From contig CAWCJS010000006.1 in the NCBI GenBank assembly GCA_963795795.1, positions 334,581-398,580 on the forward strand: a DNA stretch of 64,000 nt, read 5' to 3'. A program made the translations under genes and the position numbers. Under the pieces are notes generated by a model. The model was not told the origin of the DNA. It worked only from the letters and a program-made list of their open reading frames with translations, and made no database searches. This document shows positions 25,645-35,072 of the stretch, one piece after another. Every line of letters starts with the position of its first letter. Within the stretch, counting starts at the first letter, position 1. This DNA is from Palsa-504 sp963795795. GTDB taxonomy: Bacteria > Actinomycetota > Actinomycetes > Streptosporangiales > Streptosporangiaceae.

Positions 25645-26993
25645 CTACGACGTGGTCGGTGTCGTCGTGGTCGTCGGTGTCGGCGTCGGTGTAGGCGTGG
25701 TCGTCGGTGTTGGGGTCGGTGTCGGCGTCGGGGTCGGGGTGGCCGACGTCGGCGATGGCGTCGGGGTCGGTGTCGGTTTGGTGGTCTTGGTCGGCCGCGG
25801 GCTTCCCGTCGTGGGAGCCGGCGTGGTCGGCTGTTGCACCACGGTACTCGGTGAAGCGGATGGTGTGCTGGCAGTGCTCACGACCTGCGATGGGGTAAGG
25901 GTCGGCGAACTGGTCTGCCCCACGATGTTGCCCGCGTCCCGGCCGGAGTGGTGCCCGATGTGCCCGCTGAGGTACAGGCCCGCCGCGGCCGCCAGGGCGC
26001 ACAGGGTCGCGGTCAGGCTCGCCAGCACGATCCGCCGGCCGTTACCCGCGGTGCCCCGGTCGGCGATCCCGGCTCGCCGCGGATCCAGGCCTTCCCCGCC
26101 CGTCAGGAAGGAGGTCCGGCCGGCGGGCAGATCCCCCCTGGTCATCCCCAGCGGATCGGGAAGGCGGCCCAGGGCCAGCGCGTCCCGTAGCATGTCGGCC
26201 CGGTCGGCGACGACGCGCACGCTGGCGGGGCGCAGGTCAGGGGTCTTGGCCAGCATGTCGTAGACCAGATCGGCCACGGGCGGCGGCACGTCAGGCGGCA
26301 GGGGCGGCACCGGAGCGTGCTTGTGCGCGTAGGCGATCGCCAGCGGCTCCCTGGCCTGGAACGGTACGTGGCCGGCCAGGCACTCGTACGCGACCACGCC
26401 GAGCGAGTAAATGTCGGAGGCGGCGGTGACCGGCGCGCCGGTGGCCTGCTCGGGCGAGACGTACATGGCGGTACCCATCACCATGCCGGTCTCGGTCAGG
26501 TGGGACGCCTGCGCGCGTACCGCGGTCGCGATGCCGAAGTCGGTGATCTTGGTAGCGCCCCCCGCGGCGATCAGCAGGTTGCCCGGCTTGATGTCGCGGT
26601 GGATGATGCCGGCCTGGTGGGCGGCGTCCAGCGCGCGGGCCGCCTGGCTGACGATGTCCAGGGTGGCGTCCGGGGAAAGCCGGCCCGGGCCAGGATCGCG
26701 GAGAGCGGCTCCCCCCGGACCAGCTCCATGACCAGGTAGGCGCCGCCGAACTCGGAGGACTCGCCGTAGTCGTAGACCCGCGCGATGCCCGGATGAGACA
26801 GGCTGGCCGCATACCGCGCCTCAGCGCGGAACCTGGCCAGGAACGACTCGTCACCCGCTCGCCCGGTGGGCAGCAGCTTGACCGCGACGGCCCGGTTGAG
26901 CAGCTGATCTTCCCCGCGCCACACCTCGCCCATGCCACCAGCCGCTATCCGGTCGGTTAGCCGGTAGCGGCCAGCCAGCAGGTAATCGGTCAC
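25645..26993 (-). CDS. pknA: Serine/threonine protein kinase PknA, frameshifted in this sequence
   Basis: The N-terminal frame (MTDYLLAGRYRLTDRI, glycine loop AAGGMGEVWRG, AVKLLP) runs to LSAILARAG, then is lost near 26682. One missing base restores RLSPDATLDIVSQAARALD, IIHRDIKPGNLLI, DFGIATAVR and the rest. After the kinase comes one membrane helix (ASLTATLCALAAAAGLYL) and a Thr/Pro/Ser-rich extracellular tail. The gene starts 4 bp inside the pbpA end. Length is 3n+2, in line with a single lost base. PknA is normally essential, so an assembly error is more likely than a true pseudogene. Confidence 0.88.
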
Positions 26994-28474
26994 GGTGTCC
27001 TCAGGAATGCCTTTATGACCGCCACGGCGATGGGCGCGGCCGCGACGGCCCCGTAACCGCCACCTCGAATTATGACGCCCACGGCGATCTGCGGGTTGCT
27101 GAACGGGGCGAAAGCGCTGAACGCCGCGTCGTTGAGCCCGGTGTTGTTCACGCCGTTCTGCGCGGTACCGGTCTTCCCGGCGATGACCAGGCCGCCTTCC
27201 GCGTTCGAGTTGAAGTTGAACGCCGTCCCGTCGGAGTCCTGGACCACGGCCAGCATCATCTGCCCCACCTCGGAGGCCACGGTGGCCGATACCGGCTGGC
27301 TGAATACCTGCTGCGAGGTGGTCTGCACCGTGCTCAGGTCGCTAGCGGTCACCTGCTGGACCAGGTACGGCCGCATCAGCGTGCCGTTGTTGGCGATCGC
27401 CGCGGCGAACATGGCCTCCTGCAGCGGCGTTACCGTGTCGCTGAACTGGCCGATGGCGGAGTACGCCGTCAGCGCCTGGCTCGGCGGGATCTTGTAGTTG
27501 CTGGCGGCCACGCCCAGCGGGATCGTCAGGCTCGGGTTGTTCATCCCGAACTTCTCGGCCATCGCGTTGAGCGTTGCCGCGCCGAGATTCAGGCCGATCT
27601 GGCCGAACGTGGTGTCGCAAGACTGGGCGAACGCCGTGAGCAGCGGGGCCTGGCCGCTCCCGTTCCCGCACACCTCGCCGTCGTTGTTGATGAGCACGTT
27701 GGTGGTCTGCGGGAGGGTGAGGCGGGTAGGCGAGGCGACGTTGGTCTGCGGTGTGACGCTGGGATTCTGGGTCAGCAGCGCGGCGCTCGTGACGATCTTG
27801 AACGTGGAGCCGGGCGGGGAGGTCTCCTGCAGGGCCCGGTTGAGCAGCGGCTGGGCGGGGTCCTTGAGGAGCGCCTGGTCGACCTGGTTGAGCTGCAGGC
27901 CGTTGTGGGTGGTCAGCTTGTTCGGGTCGTAGCTCGGGTAGGAGGCCAGGGCCAGGATGGCCCCGGTCCTCGGGTTGATCGCCACCACCGCGCCCGGCTT
28001 GCCGAACGCCACGAGCGCGTTGTAGGCCGCCGCCTGGGCCCGGGCGTTGATCGTGAGCGTGACGGTGGCGCCCTTGCGCGGCTTGCCGGTCAGCAGGTCG
28101 AGGAAGTTCCGCACCGTGAGCGCGGAGTTGTTGCCGGACAGCAGCGAGTTCTCCGTGGCCTCGATGCCGGTCTGGCTGTACAGCGTGTCGTAGCCGGTGA
28201 CCGGGGCGTACATCGGGCCGTCGGGGTAGTACCGCTGGTACTTGATGGAGTCGCTGGAGCTCGCGCTCGGCCTCGACGCGGCGATCGTCACGCCGTCGCT
28301 GGTGACGATGCTGCCGCGCTCGTAGGAGTTCTGCGCCGCGTAGAACGCGCGGGAGTTGCCCGGCTTGTCCGCCAGGCTGCCGGGCTCGAAGCCCTGCAGG
28401 TAGTTGATGTTGATGAGCAGCAGCAGGAACATCACCAGGACGGCGATCGACGTCCGGCGCAGCGCGCGGTTCAC
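26990..28474 (-). CDS. pbpA: Class B penicillin-binding protein PbpA
   Basis: 494-aa DD-transpeptidase anchored by an N-terminal helix (TSIAVLVMFLLLLININYL). The dimerisation region precedes the penicillin-binding domain with SPPGSTFKIVTSA (nucleophile Ser), SCDTTFG as the SxN-type motif with Asp, and KTGTAQNG. It cross-links peptidoglycan with its partner RodA. It overlaps rodA by 4 bp upstream and pknA by 4 bp downstream, so the three are cotranscribed. Confidence 0.94.
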   Translation of the reverse strand: MNRALRRTSIAVLVMFLLLLININYLQGFEPGSLADKPGNSRAFYAAQNSYERGSIVTSDGVTIAASRPSASSSDSIKYQRYYPDGPMYAPVTGYDTLYSQTGIEATENSLLSGNNSALTVRNFLDLLTGKPRKGATVTLTINARAQAAAYNALVAFGKPGAVVAINPRTGAILALASYPSYDPNKLTTHNGLQLNQVDQALLKDPAQPLLNRALQETSPPGSTFKIVTSAALLTQNPSVTPQTNVASPTRLTLPQTTNVLINNDGEVCGNGSGQAPLLTAFAQSCDTTFGQIGLNLGAATLNAMAEKFGMNNPSLTIPLGVAASNYKIPPSQALTAYSAIGQFSDTVTPLQEAMFAAAIANNGTLMRPYLVQQVTASDLSTVQTTSQQVFSQPVSATVASEVGQMMLAVVQDSDGTAFNFNSNAEGGLVIAGKTGTAQNGVNNTGLNDAAFSAFAPFSNPQIAVGVIIRGGGYGAVAAAPIAVAVIKAFLRTP

Positions 28475-29901
28475 CGGATCGTCACCACCTGGGTCAGCCC
28501 CTCATCCTGGATCGGCCGCGGCGGTGGCCGGCGGGCCGTGTCGCTGAGCCGGACCAGCAAGGCGATCAGGATCCAGCTGGCCACCAGCGAGGATCCGCCC
28601 TGGGACAGGAACGGGGTCGTGATCCCGGTCAGCGGGATGAGCCTGGTCACGCCACCGACGATGACGAAGACCTGCAGCGCGAGCATGAAGGAGAGGCCAC
28701 CGGCGAGCAGCTTGGAGAACGGGTCCTTGACCGACATCGCGGTGCGCAGGCCGCGCTGCACGATCAGCGCGTAGACCAGCAGGATGGCCATGCACCCGGC
28801 CAGCCCGAGTTCCTCGCCGAACGCGGTGAACACCATGTCGCTTTGGACCAGCGGGGTGATGTACGGCTGGCCGCCGCCCAGGCCCTTGCCGAGCAGGCCG
28901 CCGCTGGCCATCCCGTACAGACCCTGGAGCGGCTGGTAGGCGATGCCGCTGGGATTCTGCCCGGCGAACGGGTGCAGCCAGATCTCGAACCGCTCGCCGA
29001 CATGGCTGAACAGCTTGCTCGCCGCGAACGCGCCGACGACGAACATGATGAAGCCCAGCAGCAGCCAGGAGGTCCGCGAGGTAGCGATGTAGAGCATCCC
29101 CACGAACAGGCCCATGAATACCGCGCTGGTCCCCACGTCGCTCTCGAAGACCAGCAGGAGCAGGCTGGCCGCCCATATGACCAGGATGGGTCCGAGGTCA
29201 CGGGCCCGCGGCAGGTCGATGCCGAGCACCCGGCGCCCGGCCAGGGCCAGCACGTCCCGCTTGGCGACCAGGTAGCCGGCGAACGCGACGGCGAGCGCCA
29301 ACTTGGCGAACTCCTCCGGCTGGATCGTGAACGTGCCGAGCCGGATTTGGATCCTGGCGCCGTACACCTCGCTGATCCCTCTCGGCAGCACCGCGGGCAG
29401 CGCCAGCAGGAGCAGCCCGAGCGCGCCGAGGGTGTAGGTGTAGCGCTGCAGGACCCGCGGCTGGCGGATGAGGATCAGGACCGCGACGAAGCACCCGACG
29501 CCGATGGCGGTGTAGAGGATCTGGATGTCCGTCGCGGACGGGCTCAGCTCAGCGCTGAGCAAGTTTCCCTGGGCCGCCAGCCGGTACGTCATCACGACGC
29601 CGAGGCCGTTCAGCAGGGCGGCGAGCGGAAGCAGCAGCGGGTCGGCCCACGGGGCGAACCTGCGCACGGCCAGGTGGCCGGCGACCATGATGACGACGAA
29701 GGCGGCCAGGTATTCCGCCATCGAGGCCGGCAGCCTGCCCTTCAGGCTGTAGCCCACATTCGCGAAGGCGAAGGCCACGAGCGCGAACGCGAAGACGAGC
29801 ATGATCAGCTCGGCGCCCCGCCGTCCCGGCGCCACCGTGACGACCGGGTGATCCGGGTGGTCCGGGCCGACCGCCGGCGTCGGAGCGGTGATGCTGCTCA
29901 C
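28471..29901 (-). CDS. rodA: SEDS-family peptidoglycan polymerase RodA/FtsW
   Basis: 476 aa with about 12 membrane segments. SEDS signatures visible are QPEEFAKLALAVAFAGYL, FESDVGTSAVFMGLF (with the catalytic-type Asp), GERFEIWLHPF and the end PFLSQGGSSLVASW. It polymerises lipid II glycan strands and pairs with PbpA. GTG start at 29901, 48 bp after pstP. Size and position in the wall operon favour the RodA paralogue. Confidence 0.94.
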   Translation of the reverse strand: MSSITAPTPAVGPDHPDHPVVTVAPGRRGAELIMLVFAFALVAFAFANVGYSLKGRLPASMAEYLAAFVVIMVAGHLAVRRFAPWADPLLLPLAALLNGLGVVMTYRLAAQGNLLSAELSPSATDIQILYTAIGVGCFVAVLILIRQPRVLQRYTYTLGALGLLLLALPAVLPRGISEVYGARIQIRLGTFTIQPEEFAKLALAVAFAGYLVAKRDVLALAGRRVLGIDLPRARDLGPILVIWAASLLLLVFESDVGTSAVFMGLFVGMLYIATSRTSWLLLGFIMFVVGAFAASKLFSHVGERFEIWLHPFAGQNPSGIAYQPLQGLYGMASGGLLGKGLGGGQPYITPLVQSDMVFTAFGEELGLAGCMAILLVYALIVQRGLRTAMSVKDPFSKLLAGGLSFMLALQVFVIVGGVTRLIPLTGITTPFLSQGGSSLVASWILIALLVRLSDTARRPPPRPIQDEGLTQVVTIR

Positions 29902-29949
29902 CGGGGCTGCACGGGGTCGGGAACCTGCTTCATGCAGCGGGGCCCGTCA

Positions 29950-31500
29950 TCACGAGCGCCCGGCGGGGGTCGGGGAGAGGTCGCTGGCCGGGATACCGAA
30001 TACCTCAGAAGGCTGGCAGAACGGTCCCACGGCGGGCGCCGTGGGCGGATTAGGTTTGGCGATATGGGCCGTCGACTTGTGGTTCTTGTTGGCCTGGGCC
30101 ACTTGCGCAAGGTACCTGTTGTCCATGACCACCCAGGCCCGTAGCGCGGTGTACTGCTGCTGGCACTGGGTGACCGCGGCCCGGATGTTCGCCACCGAGC
30201 TCTGGGCGTGGGCCAGGTTGCCCGGGGGGTACGAGCTCACCGTCTGCTGGTCGTTCGTGGGTACCTGGGCGAGCTGGATGCCCGTCTCCTGGTACACGTG
30301 GTACAGCTTGTACCAGAGGATCTGCTGGTTGATGCCCTGGTAGATGACGATCTGGCCGTTCGTGGCGGTGAGGTAGTACTGCCCCTGGGTCACCTGCAGC
30401 GCAATGTAGCCACCGACGCCGAGGATCGCCACCAGGATGAGCAGCGACACGGTCACGATCGGCCAGCGGCGGCGGCGGGACTGGCGCCTGGAGCGCCTCG
30501 GCTGCGCGCGGTGGCTGCGCCTGGCCTGCGCGGTCCCGAGCCCGGCGCCATTCTCGCTCGCCGCCGTCAGCGGGATGGTCCCCGGGTTCCTCGGGTCCAG
30601 GTCATCGTCGATCATGATCGTGTGCATGGCGGTCACGGAACGATGCGTTCGCCCGTGGTCGTCGTCCAGGTCAACCGCACCGAACGGGTCGTTGCCGTCG
30701 GCGGCCAGCCGCAGGCCGCCGACGTTCGCCGCGGCGCCGGCGAGTACCGGAGCGCTCGGCAGCGGCAGCCGCGACGTGGCGGTGTCCACCACGTCCGCCA
30801 CGATGCAGGTGATGTTGTCCGGTCCGCCGCCGGCGAGCGCGAGCTCGATCAGCTCGCGGGTCGCGGCCTCGGGATCGGCCACCGCCTCGAGCGTGTCGCG
30901 CAAGGTCTCGTCGCTTACCACTCCGGACAGGCCGTCCGAGCAGAGCAGGTAACGGTCGCCGGGCATGGCGTCGTGCACGGACAGATCGGGCTCGGCCGCC
31001 GACCTGCCGTCCAGGGCCCGGAGCAGCAGCGAGCGCTGCGGGTGCGTGGAGACGTCGTCGGCGCTGATCCGGCCCTCGTCCACCAGTGACTGGACCAGCG
31101 TGTGGTCGTGGGTGATCTGGTAGAGCTCGCCCTGCCGGAGCAGGTAGCCCCGCGAATCCCCGATGTGGCACACGGCCGCGTGACCGTCGGACCACAGCAG
31201 CGCGGTCAGCGTGGTCCCCATGCCCTCGACGGCAGGATTCGCGATGATCTTCTCCTGCAGCCGGGAATTGGCGGCGGTCACGGCCGAGGCGAGGGCGGTC
31301 AGCATGTCGCCGGACGGCTGCTCGGAGTCGAGTTCCGCCATGGAGGCGATGGTCAGGGCGCTGGCTACCTCGCCGGCCGCGTGGCCGCCCATCCCGTCGG
31401 CGACCGCGAGCAGGCGCGGCCCCGCGTACGCCGAGTCCTCGTTCCCTTCCCGGAGGAGGCCGACGTCGGAGCGTACCGCGTAGCGGAGTACAAGTGTCAT
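29950..31500 (-). CDS. pstP: PP2C-type phosphoprotein phosphatase PstP
   Basis: 516 aa. The cytoplasmic PPM domain (about 1-240) has GNEDSAYAG, AVADGMGGHAAGE, HIGDSRGYLL, LCSDGLSGVV and GGPDNITCI, holding the metal-binding aspartates. A linker, a basic patch (RRSRRQSRRRRW), one helix (IVTVSLLILVAILGVGGYIAL) and an extracellular region of about 140 residues follow. It reverses PknA/PknB phosphorylation of wall proteins. The ATG at 31500 overlaps the fhaB stop (ATGA); the frame extends upstream only within fhaB. Confidence 0.94.
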   Translation of the reverse strand: MTLVLRYAVRSDVGLLREGNEDSAYAGPRLLAVADGMGGHAAGEVASALTIASMAELDSEQPSGDMLTALASAVTAANSRLQEKIIANPAVEGMGTTLTALLWSDGHAAVCHIGDSRGYLLRQGELYQITHDHTLVQSLVDEGRISADDVSTHPQRSLLLRALDGRSAAEPDLSVHDAMPGDRYLLCSDGLSGVVSDETLRDTLEAVADPEAATRELIELALAGGGPDNITCIVADVVDTATSRLPLPSAPVLAGAAANVGGLRLAADGNDPFGAVDLDDDHGRTHRSVTAMHTIMIDDDLDPRNPGTIPLTAASENGAGLGTAQARRSHRAQPRRSRRQSRRRRWPIVTVSLLILVAILGVGGYIALQVTQGQYYLTATNGQIVIYQGINQQILWYKLYHVYQETGIQLAQVPTNDQQTVSSYPPGNLAHAQSSVANIRAAVTQCQQQYTALRAWVVMDNRYLAQVAQANKNHKSTAHIAKPNPPTAPAVGPFCQPSEVFGIPASDLSPTPAGRS

Positions 31501-31988
31501 CTGCGCAGTTCCAGAACGGTCTTCCCGATGCGGATCGGCACTCCGAGCGGAACGGGCGTGGGCCGCGTCACCTTCTGCCGGTCCAGGTAGGTGCCGTTGG
31601 TCGAGCCGAGATCCTCGACGATCCACTGTCCGTCCTGCGGGAATATCCGGGCATGTCGGCTTGAAGCGTAGTCGTCGTTGAGCACCAGCGTGGCATCATT
31701 CGCGCGCCCCAGCGTGATCTGCTGCTGACTGAGGTCGAGGGTGGTTCCCTTCAGGGCGCCGCCCGTCACGACCAGGATGCGGGGCGAGCCCCGGCCCGCG
31801 CGCTGGGTCCTGGTCGGGCGGGCCGGCGCCGGCCGCAGGTTCTGAGCCTGGCGAGCCCGGCCCCGCCGGGTCGCCGTGGTCGGGCCGCCGAGCAGGTCCG
31901 TGCGCACCACGCCGATGGCCGCGATCACGAAGAGCCATAGCGCGGCCAGGAAGGCCACCCTGATGATCGTGAGGGAAAGCTCGCTCAT
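31497..31988 (-). CDS. fhaB: FHA-domain protein FhaB (FipA)
   Basis: 163 aa. One N-terminal helix (LTIIRVAFLAALWLFVIAAIG) anchors it; a basic linker leads to a C-terminal FHA domain with ITLGRANDATLVL, DDYASSRHARIF and DLGSTNGTYLD, the phosphothreonine-binding signature. It is expected to bind substrates of PknA/PknB and coordinate wall synthesis and division. 21 bp separate it from fhaA. Confidence 0.94.
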   Translation of the reverse strand: MSELSLTIIRVAFLAALWLFVIAAIGVVRTDLLGGPTTATRRGRARQAQNLRPAPARPTRTQRAGRGSPRILVVTGGALKGTTLDLSQQQITLGRANDATLVLNDDYASSRHARIFPQDGQWIVEDLGSTNGTYLDRQKVTRPTPVPLGVPIRIGKTVLELRR

Positions 31989-32009
31989 CTGCGGCCACGC
32001 CCCTGAACG

Positions 32010-32819
32010 CTAATAGCTGCTGCCGGAGTACCCACTGCCCTGGCCATCCTGGTTGGTCAGCGGGTCCTGGCGGAAGGTAAGGGTAGTCCGGCCTAGCGCG
32101 ATTCTCATGCCGTCGCTGAGCGTGACTCGCCTGACCGGCTGGCCGTTGACGAAGGTGCCGTTGGTAGAGCCCAGATCCACCAGGACCACCTGGTCATTCT
32201 CTACCCGCAGCTCCGCGTGGTGCCGGGACACGCCGGGATCGACCAGGCGCAGGTCGCAGTCGGTACCCCGGCCGAGCAGGGTCACCGGAGTCTGCAGCGG
32301 GTAGATGTGCTGCTCGCCGTCCCCCTCGGGCACACCCTGGGCCCCGGGTCCCGAGACGAGCAGGCGCGGCTGGCCCGGGAAACCCCGTCCCGTGGTCCGC
32401 GGCAGGTCGCTGGCCGGCAGCCTGATCTCGCCGCCCTCGATCGTCGAGCCGCGGATGACGCCTGACCGGATCCGGAAGGTGCCCGTCACCATGTCGGGCA
32501 CGCCCTCGAAGCGCATCCGCACGGGGCCGACGAACGAGTACCCCTGTTCCTTGGCGTAATCCCTGGCCAGGTTGGCCAGCTCGACGCCCAGGGTTTCGGC
32601 GTACACGTCGAGGCGGGCGTGATCGCTTTCGGCGAGCTCGACGACGAAGTCATTGGGCACCAAAGTGCGCCCCTTCGCCACAATGGCGGCACGGTCGTCC
32701 ATTTCCCGCTGTACGGCGCTCGCCACTTCGACCGGCTGCAGTTCGGACCTGAAGGCGCGCGCGAAGGCGCCCTCTACCATTCCTTCAAGCCGGCGCTCGA
32801 AGCGCTGCAGAACTCCCAA
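32010..32819 (-). CDS. fhaA: FHA-domain protein FhaA (DUF3662)
   Basis: 269 aa. An N-terminal DUF3662 domain (FERRLEGMVEGAFARAF onward) is joined by a linker to a C-terminal FHA domain with LLGRGTDCDLRLVD, SRHHAELRV and DLGSTNGTFVNG. In mycobacteria FhaA binds phosphorylated MviN and regulates lipid II flipping. First gene of the minus-strand wall operon; the tRNA-Leu gene lies 87 bp upstream on the other strand. Confidence 0.94.
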   Translation of the reverse strand: MGVLQRFERRLEGMVEGAFARAFRSELQPVEVASAVQREMDDRAAIVAKGRTLVPNDFVVELAESDHARLDVYAETLGVELANLARDYAKEQGYSFVGPVRMRFEGVPDMVTGTFRIRSGVIRGSTIEGGEIRLPASDLPRTTGRGFPGQPRLLVSGPGAQGVPEGDGEQHIYPLQTPVTLLGRGTDCDLRLVDPGVSRHHAELRVENDQVVLVDLGSTNGTFVNGQPVRRVTLSDGMRIALGRTTLTFRQDPLTNQDGQGSGYSGSSY

Positions 32820-32905
32820 CGTGCCACCTCCCTTCCCGTCCCATTCCCCCGATCGTATCCGGGGCGCAGGAGCGCTCGCGGTCGTGCTAACCTACTCGTT
32901 GCCCC

Positions 32906-32988
32906 GGGCGGGTGGCGGAACGGCAGACGCGCACGGTTCAGGTCCGTGTGTCCGAAAGGACGTGAGGGTTCAAATCCCTCCTCGCCCA
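32906..32988 (+). tRNA. tRNA-Leu (CAG)
   Basis: 83 nt. Acceptor arms GGGCGGG and CTCGCCC pair with one G-U. The anticodon stem CACGG/CCGTG holds loop TTCAGGT, giving anticodon CAG. A long variable arm and T-loop GTTCAAATCC are present. CCA is not encoded. Confidence 0.95.
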
Positions 32989-33026
32989 CTTCTTACTTAC
33001 CCGTTTATCGACCCGTATCCGGGACG

Positions 33027-33584
33027 TCAGGGCACGACAATGACCGGGCAGCGGGCGTGGCGGGCCAGCCATCCGGATACCGAGCCCACCACCCGGTGCC
33101 ATATGTGCGTCGGCGCCCCGATCACCAGCGCGTCGGCACTGAATTCCTCGGCAGCCGCGGCGAGTTCCCTGGCCGGGCTGCCGCGCCTGGTCCGGACGTG
33201 GACGTCCACCTCGGCCTGACCGGTGACCTGGTCAAGCTCGGTGAGCAGCCATCGCTCCAGCGCGTCGGCGTCGCGCGCCACGCCCACCACCTGCCCGGTC
33301 AGCGGCTCGCAGTAGACCCCTGACGAGCACACGTAGACGACCAGGAGCGGCCGGCCGAGACGGCGGGACAGGCCCGCCGCGTAGGCCAGGGCGTTCCGGC
33401 TGGACGGCGAACCGTCGTAGCCCGCGATGACCGGATGCTCAAGTGAGAGGGCGGGTACCGCCGGCCCGGACCTGGAAGCGGGCGCGGGCGCGGCTTCGGG
33501 GGGCCGGGGGTCCGCACGGCCGCGCTGTTCCGGCTGCCCCGGTTCTGGCTGGCCCGGTGCCGGGCTCGACTCTGCCTGATCCAT
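33027..33584 (-). CDS. Universal stress protein (UspA family)
   Basis: 185 aa: a disordered Pro/Gln/Ala-rich leader of about 45 residues, then a single Usp domain. IAGYDGSPSSRNAL is the N-terminal strand and loop; the C-terminal ATP-loop reads IGAPTHIWHRVVGSVSGWL, keeping the GS pair but with Thr where the second Gly of the loop is common, so nucleotide binding is uncertain. It ends CPVIVVP. Expected role is stress survival. Confidence 0.9.
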   Translation of the reverse strand: MDQAESSPAPGQPEPGQPEQRGRADPRPPEAAPAPASRSGPAVPALSLEHPVIAGYDGSPSSRNALAYAAGLSRRLGRPLLVVYVCSSGVYCEPLTGQVVGVARDADALERWLLTELDQVTGQAEVDVHVRTRRGSPARELAAAAEEFSADALVIGAPTHIWHRVVGSVSGWLARHARCPVIVVP

Positions 33585-33708
33585 AGCCCGCGTCCTAGCG
33601 GAAGGCCGTTTCCCCAGGCGTCATACCGTGATGGATGCCCCGGATCGACGGCCTTACTCGTATTTGAAGAGCACTATAGATCAGCGCGGGGCCATATGGT
33701 ACGTACTC

Positions 33709-35046
33709 ATGGACGCCGTGGCGGCCGAGCTGACCGCGATCGCAGGCCGGGAGCACGTGCTCACCGATCCCGACGTCACCGCCGGGTACGCGACGGACTG
33801 GACCCGCAGGTTCCACGGTGTCGCGCGCTGCGTGGTCCGCCCAGGCGACGCGGGCGAAGTGGCCCAGGTCCTGCTCGCCTGCGCGCGCCACGGCGTGCCG
33901 GTGGTGCCGCAGGGCGGCAACACCGGGCTGGTCGGCGGCGGGGTCCCCCCGGCCGGAGGGGCCGTCGTGCTGTCCGCCCGGCGGCTGCGCAGGCTCGATC
34001 CGGTCGACACGCTGGCGGCGCAGGTCACGGCCGGCGCGGGCGTGACCATCGCGGAACTACGCGCGCACGCGGCCCGGGCCGGCCTGGAGTACGGCGTGGA
34101 CCTGGCGGCCAGGGACTCCGCGACGGTCGGCGGGACGATCGCGACCAACGCCGGCGGCATCCAGACCCTCAGGTACGGCCCGACCCGGGCGCAGCTGCTC
34201 GGCCTGGAGGCGGTGCTCGCCGACGGCACCGTGATCAGCAGGCTCACCGGCATCCGGGCCGACAACACCGGGTACGACCTGACTCAGCTGCTCGCGGGGA
34301 GCGAGGGCACCCTCGGGGTCATCACGGCGGCCCGGCTGCGGCTGTGGCCCGCCGATCCGCCCACGCTTACCGTGCTGGCGGGCCTGCCGGGGATCGAGGC
34401 CGCCGCCGCCATGGCGGCCAGGATCTCCTCGCTGGTGCCCGGGGTCCGGGCCGCCGAGTACTTCGAGGCGGCGGGCCTGGCCCTGGTGCGCGCGCATACG
34501 GGGCTGCCCGCCCCGCTGGGCCAGGACTACCCTGCGTACCTGCTCGTGGACGCGGCCGCGGGACCGGATGACGCCGAACGGCTGGCGGTGCTGCCCGAGC
34601 TCACGGATGCCGCGGTCGCCCTGGATACCCAGGCCCGCGCCGCGCTGTGGGCGTACCGGGAGCGGCATACCGAGTCGATCAGCGCGGCGGGCGTCCCGCA
34701 CAAGCTGGACGTCGCGCTGCCCGCCGCGCGGCTGGCCGCGTTCCGGGCGGACCTCGACGAGATCATCGCCGGGCTTGGCGCGCGCGCGATCGTGTTCGGC
34801 CACATCGGCGTCGGCAACCTGCACGTGAACGTGCTCGGCCCCGGGCCTGACGACGACCGCGCCGACGACGCGGTGCTGCGGCTGGCCGCCGCGCACGGCG
34901 GAACGATCTCGGCCGAGCACGGCATCGGCCGGGCCAAGGCGGCCATGCTGCCCGTCTCCAGGTCCGCCGCGGAGATCGCGGCGATGCGGGCCATCAAGCA
35001 CGCCCTCGACCCCGCTGGCCTGCTCAACCCTGGAGTTTTGTTCTAG
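33709..35046 (+). CDS. FAD-binding 2-hydroxyacid dehydrogenase (GlcD/D-lactate dehydrogenase type)
   Basis: 445 aa. The FAD domain contains VVPQGGNTGLVGGGVPP and GTIATNAGGIQTLRYG; the C-terminal oxidase domain has HIGVGNLHVNVLG, ISAEHGIGRAKA and the end LNPGVLF, characteristic of D-lactate, glycolate and D-2-hydroxyglutarate dehydrogenases. The ATG at 33709 is used; the frame extends further upstream without family-like sequence. It probably feeds electrons to the respiratory chain or an electron-transfer flavoprotein. Substrate is not resolved. Confidence 0.9.
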   Translation: MDAVAAELTAIAGREHVLTDPDVTAGYATDWTRRFHGVARCVVRPGDAGEVAQVLLACARHGVPVVPQGGNTGLVGGGVPPAGGAVVLSARRLRRLDPVDTLAAQVTAGAGVTIAELRAHAARAGLEYGVDLAARDSATVGGTIATNAGGIQTLRYGPTRAQLLGLEAVLADGTVISRLTGIRADNTGYDLTQLLAGSEGTLGVITAARLRLWPADPPTLTVLAGLPGIEAAAAMAARISSLVPGVRAAEYFEAAGLALVRAHTGLPAPLGQDYPAYLLVDAAAGPDDAERLAVLPELTDAAVALDTQARAALWAYRERHTESISAAGVPHKLDVALPAARLAAFRADLDEIIAGLGARAIVFGHIGVGNLHVNVLGPGPDDDRADDAVLRLAAAHGGTISAEHGIGRAKAAMLPVSRSAAEIAAMRAIKHALDPAGLLNPGVLF

Positions 35047-35072
35047 CCCCCTTGGGCGCCTGACGTGGCACG

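Noticed and set aside
25650..25760. GT-rich tandem tract as a non-coding microsatellite
   Set aside because: It is in frame with pknA and encodes the Thr/Pro tail.
27600..27630. PbpA SxN motif with Asp (SCD) as a catalytic defect
   Set aside because: SxD occurs in PBP2-type enzymes, so this is not evidence of inactivity.
28843..30144. 433-residue plus-strand frame opposite rodA/pstP
   Set aside because: Low-complexity Glu/Gln/Arg text antisense to conserved wall genes; no motif.
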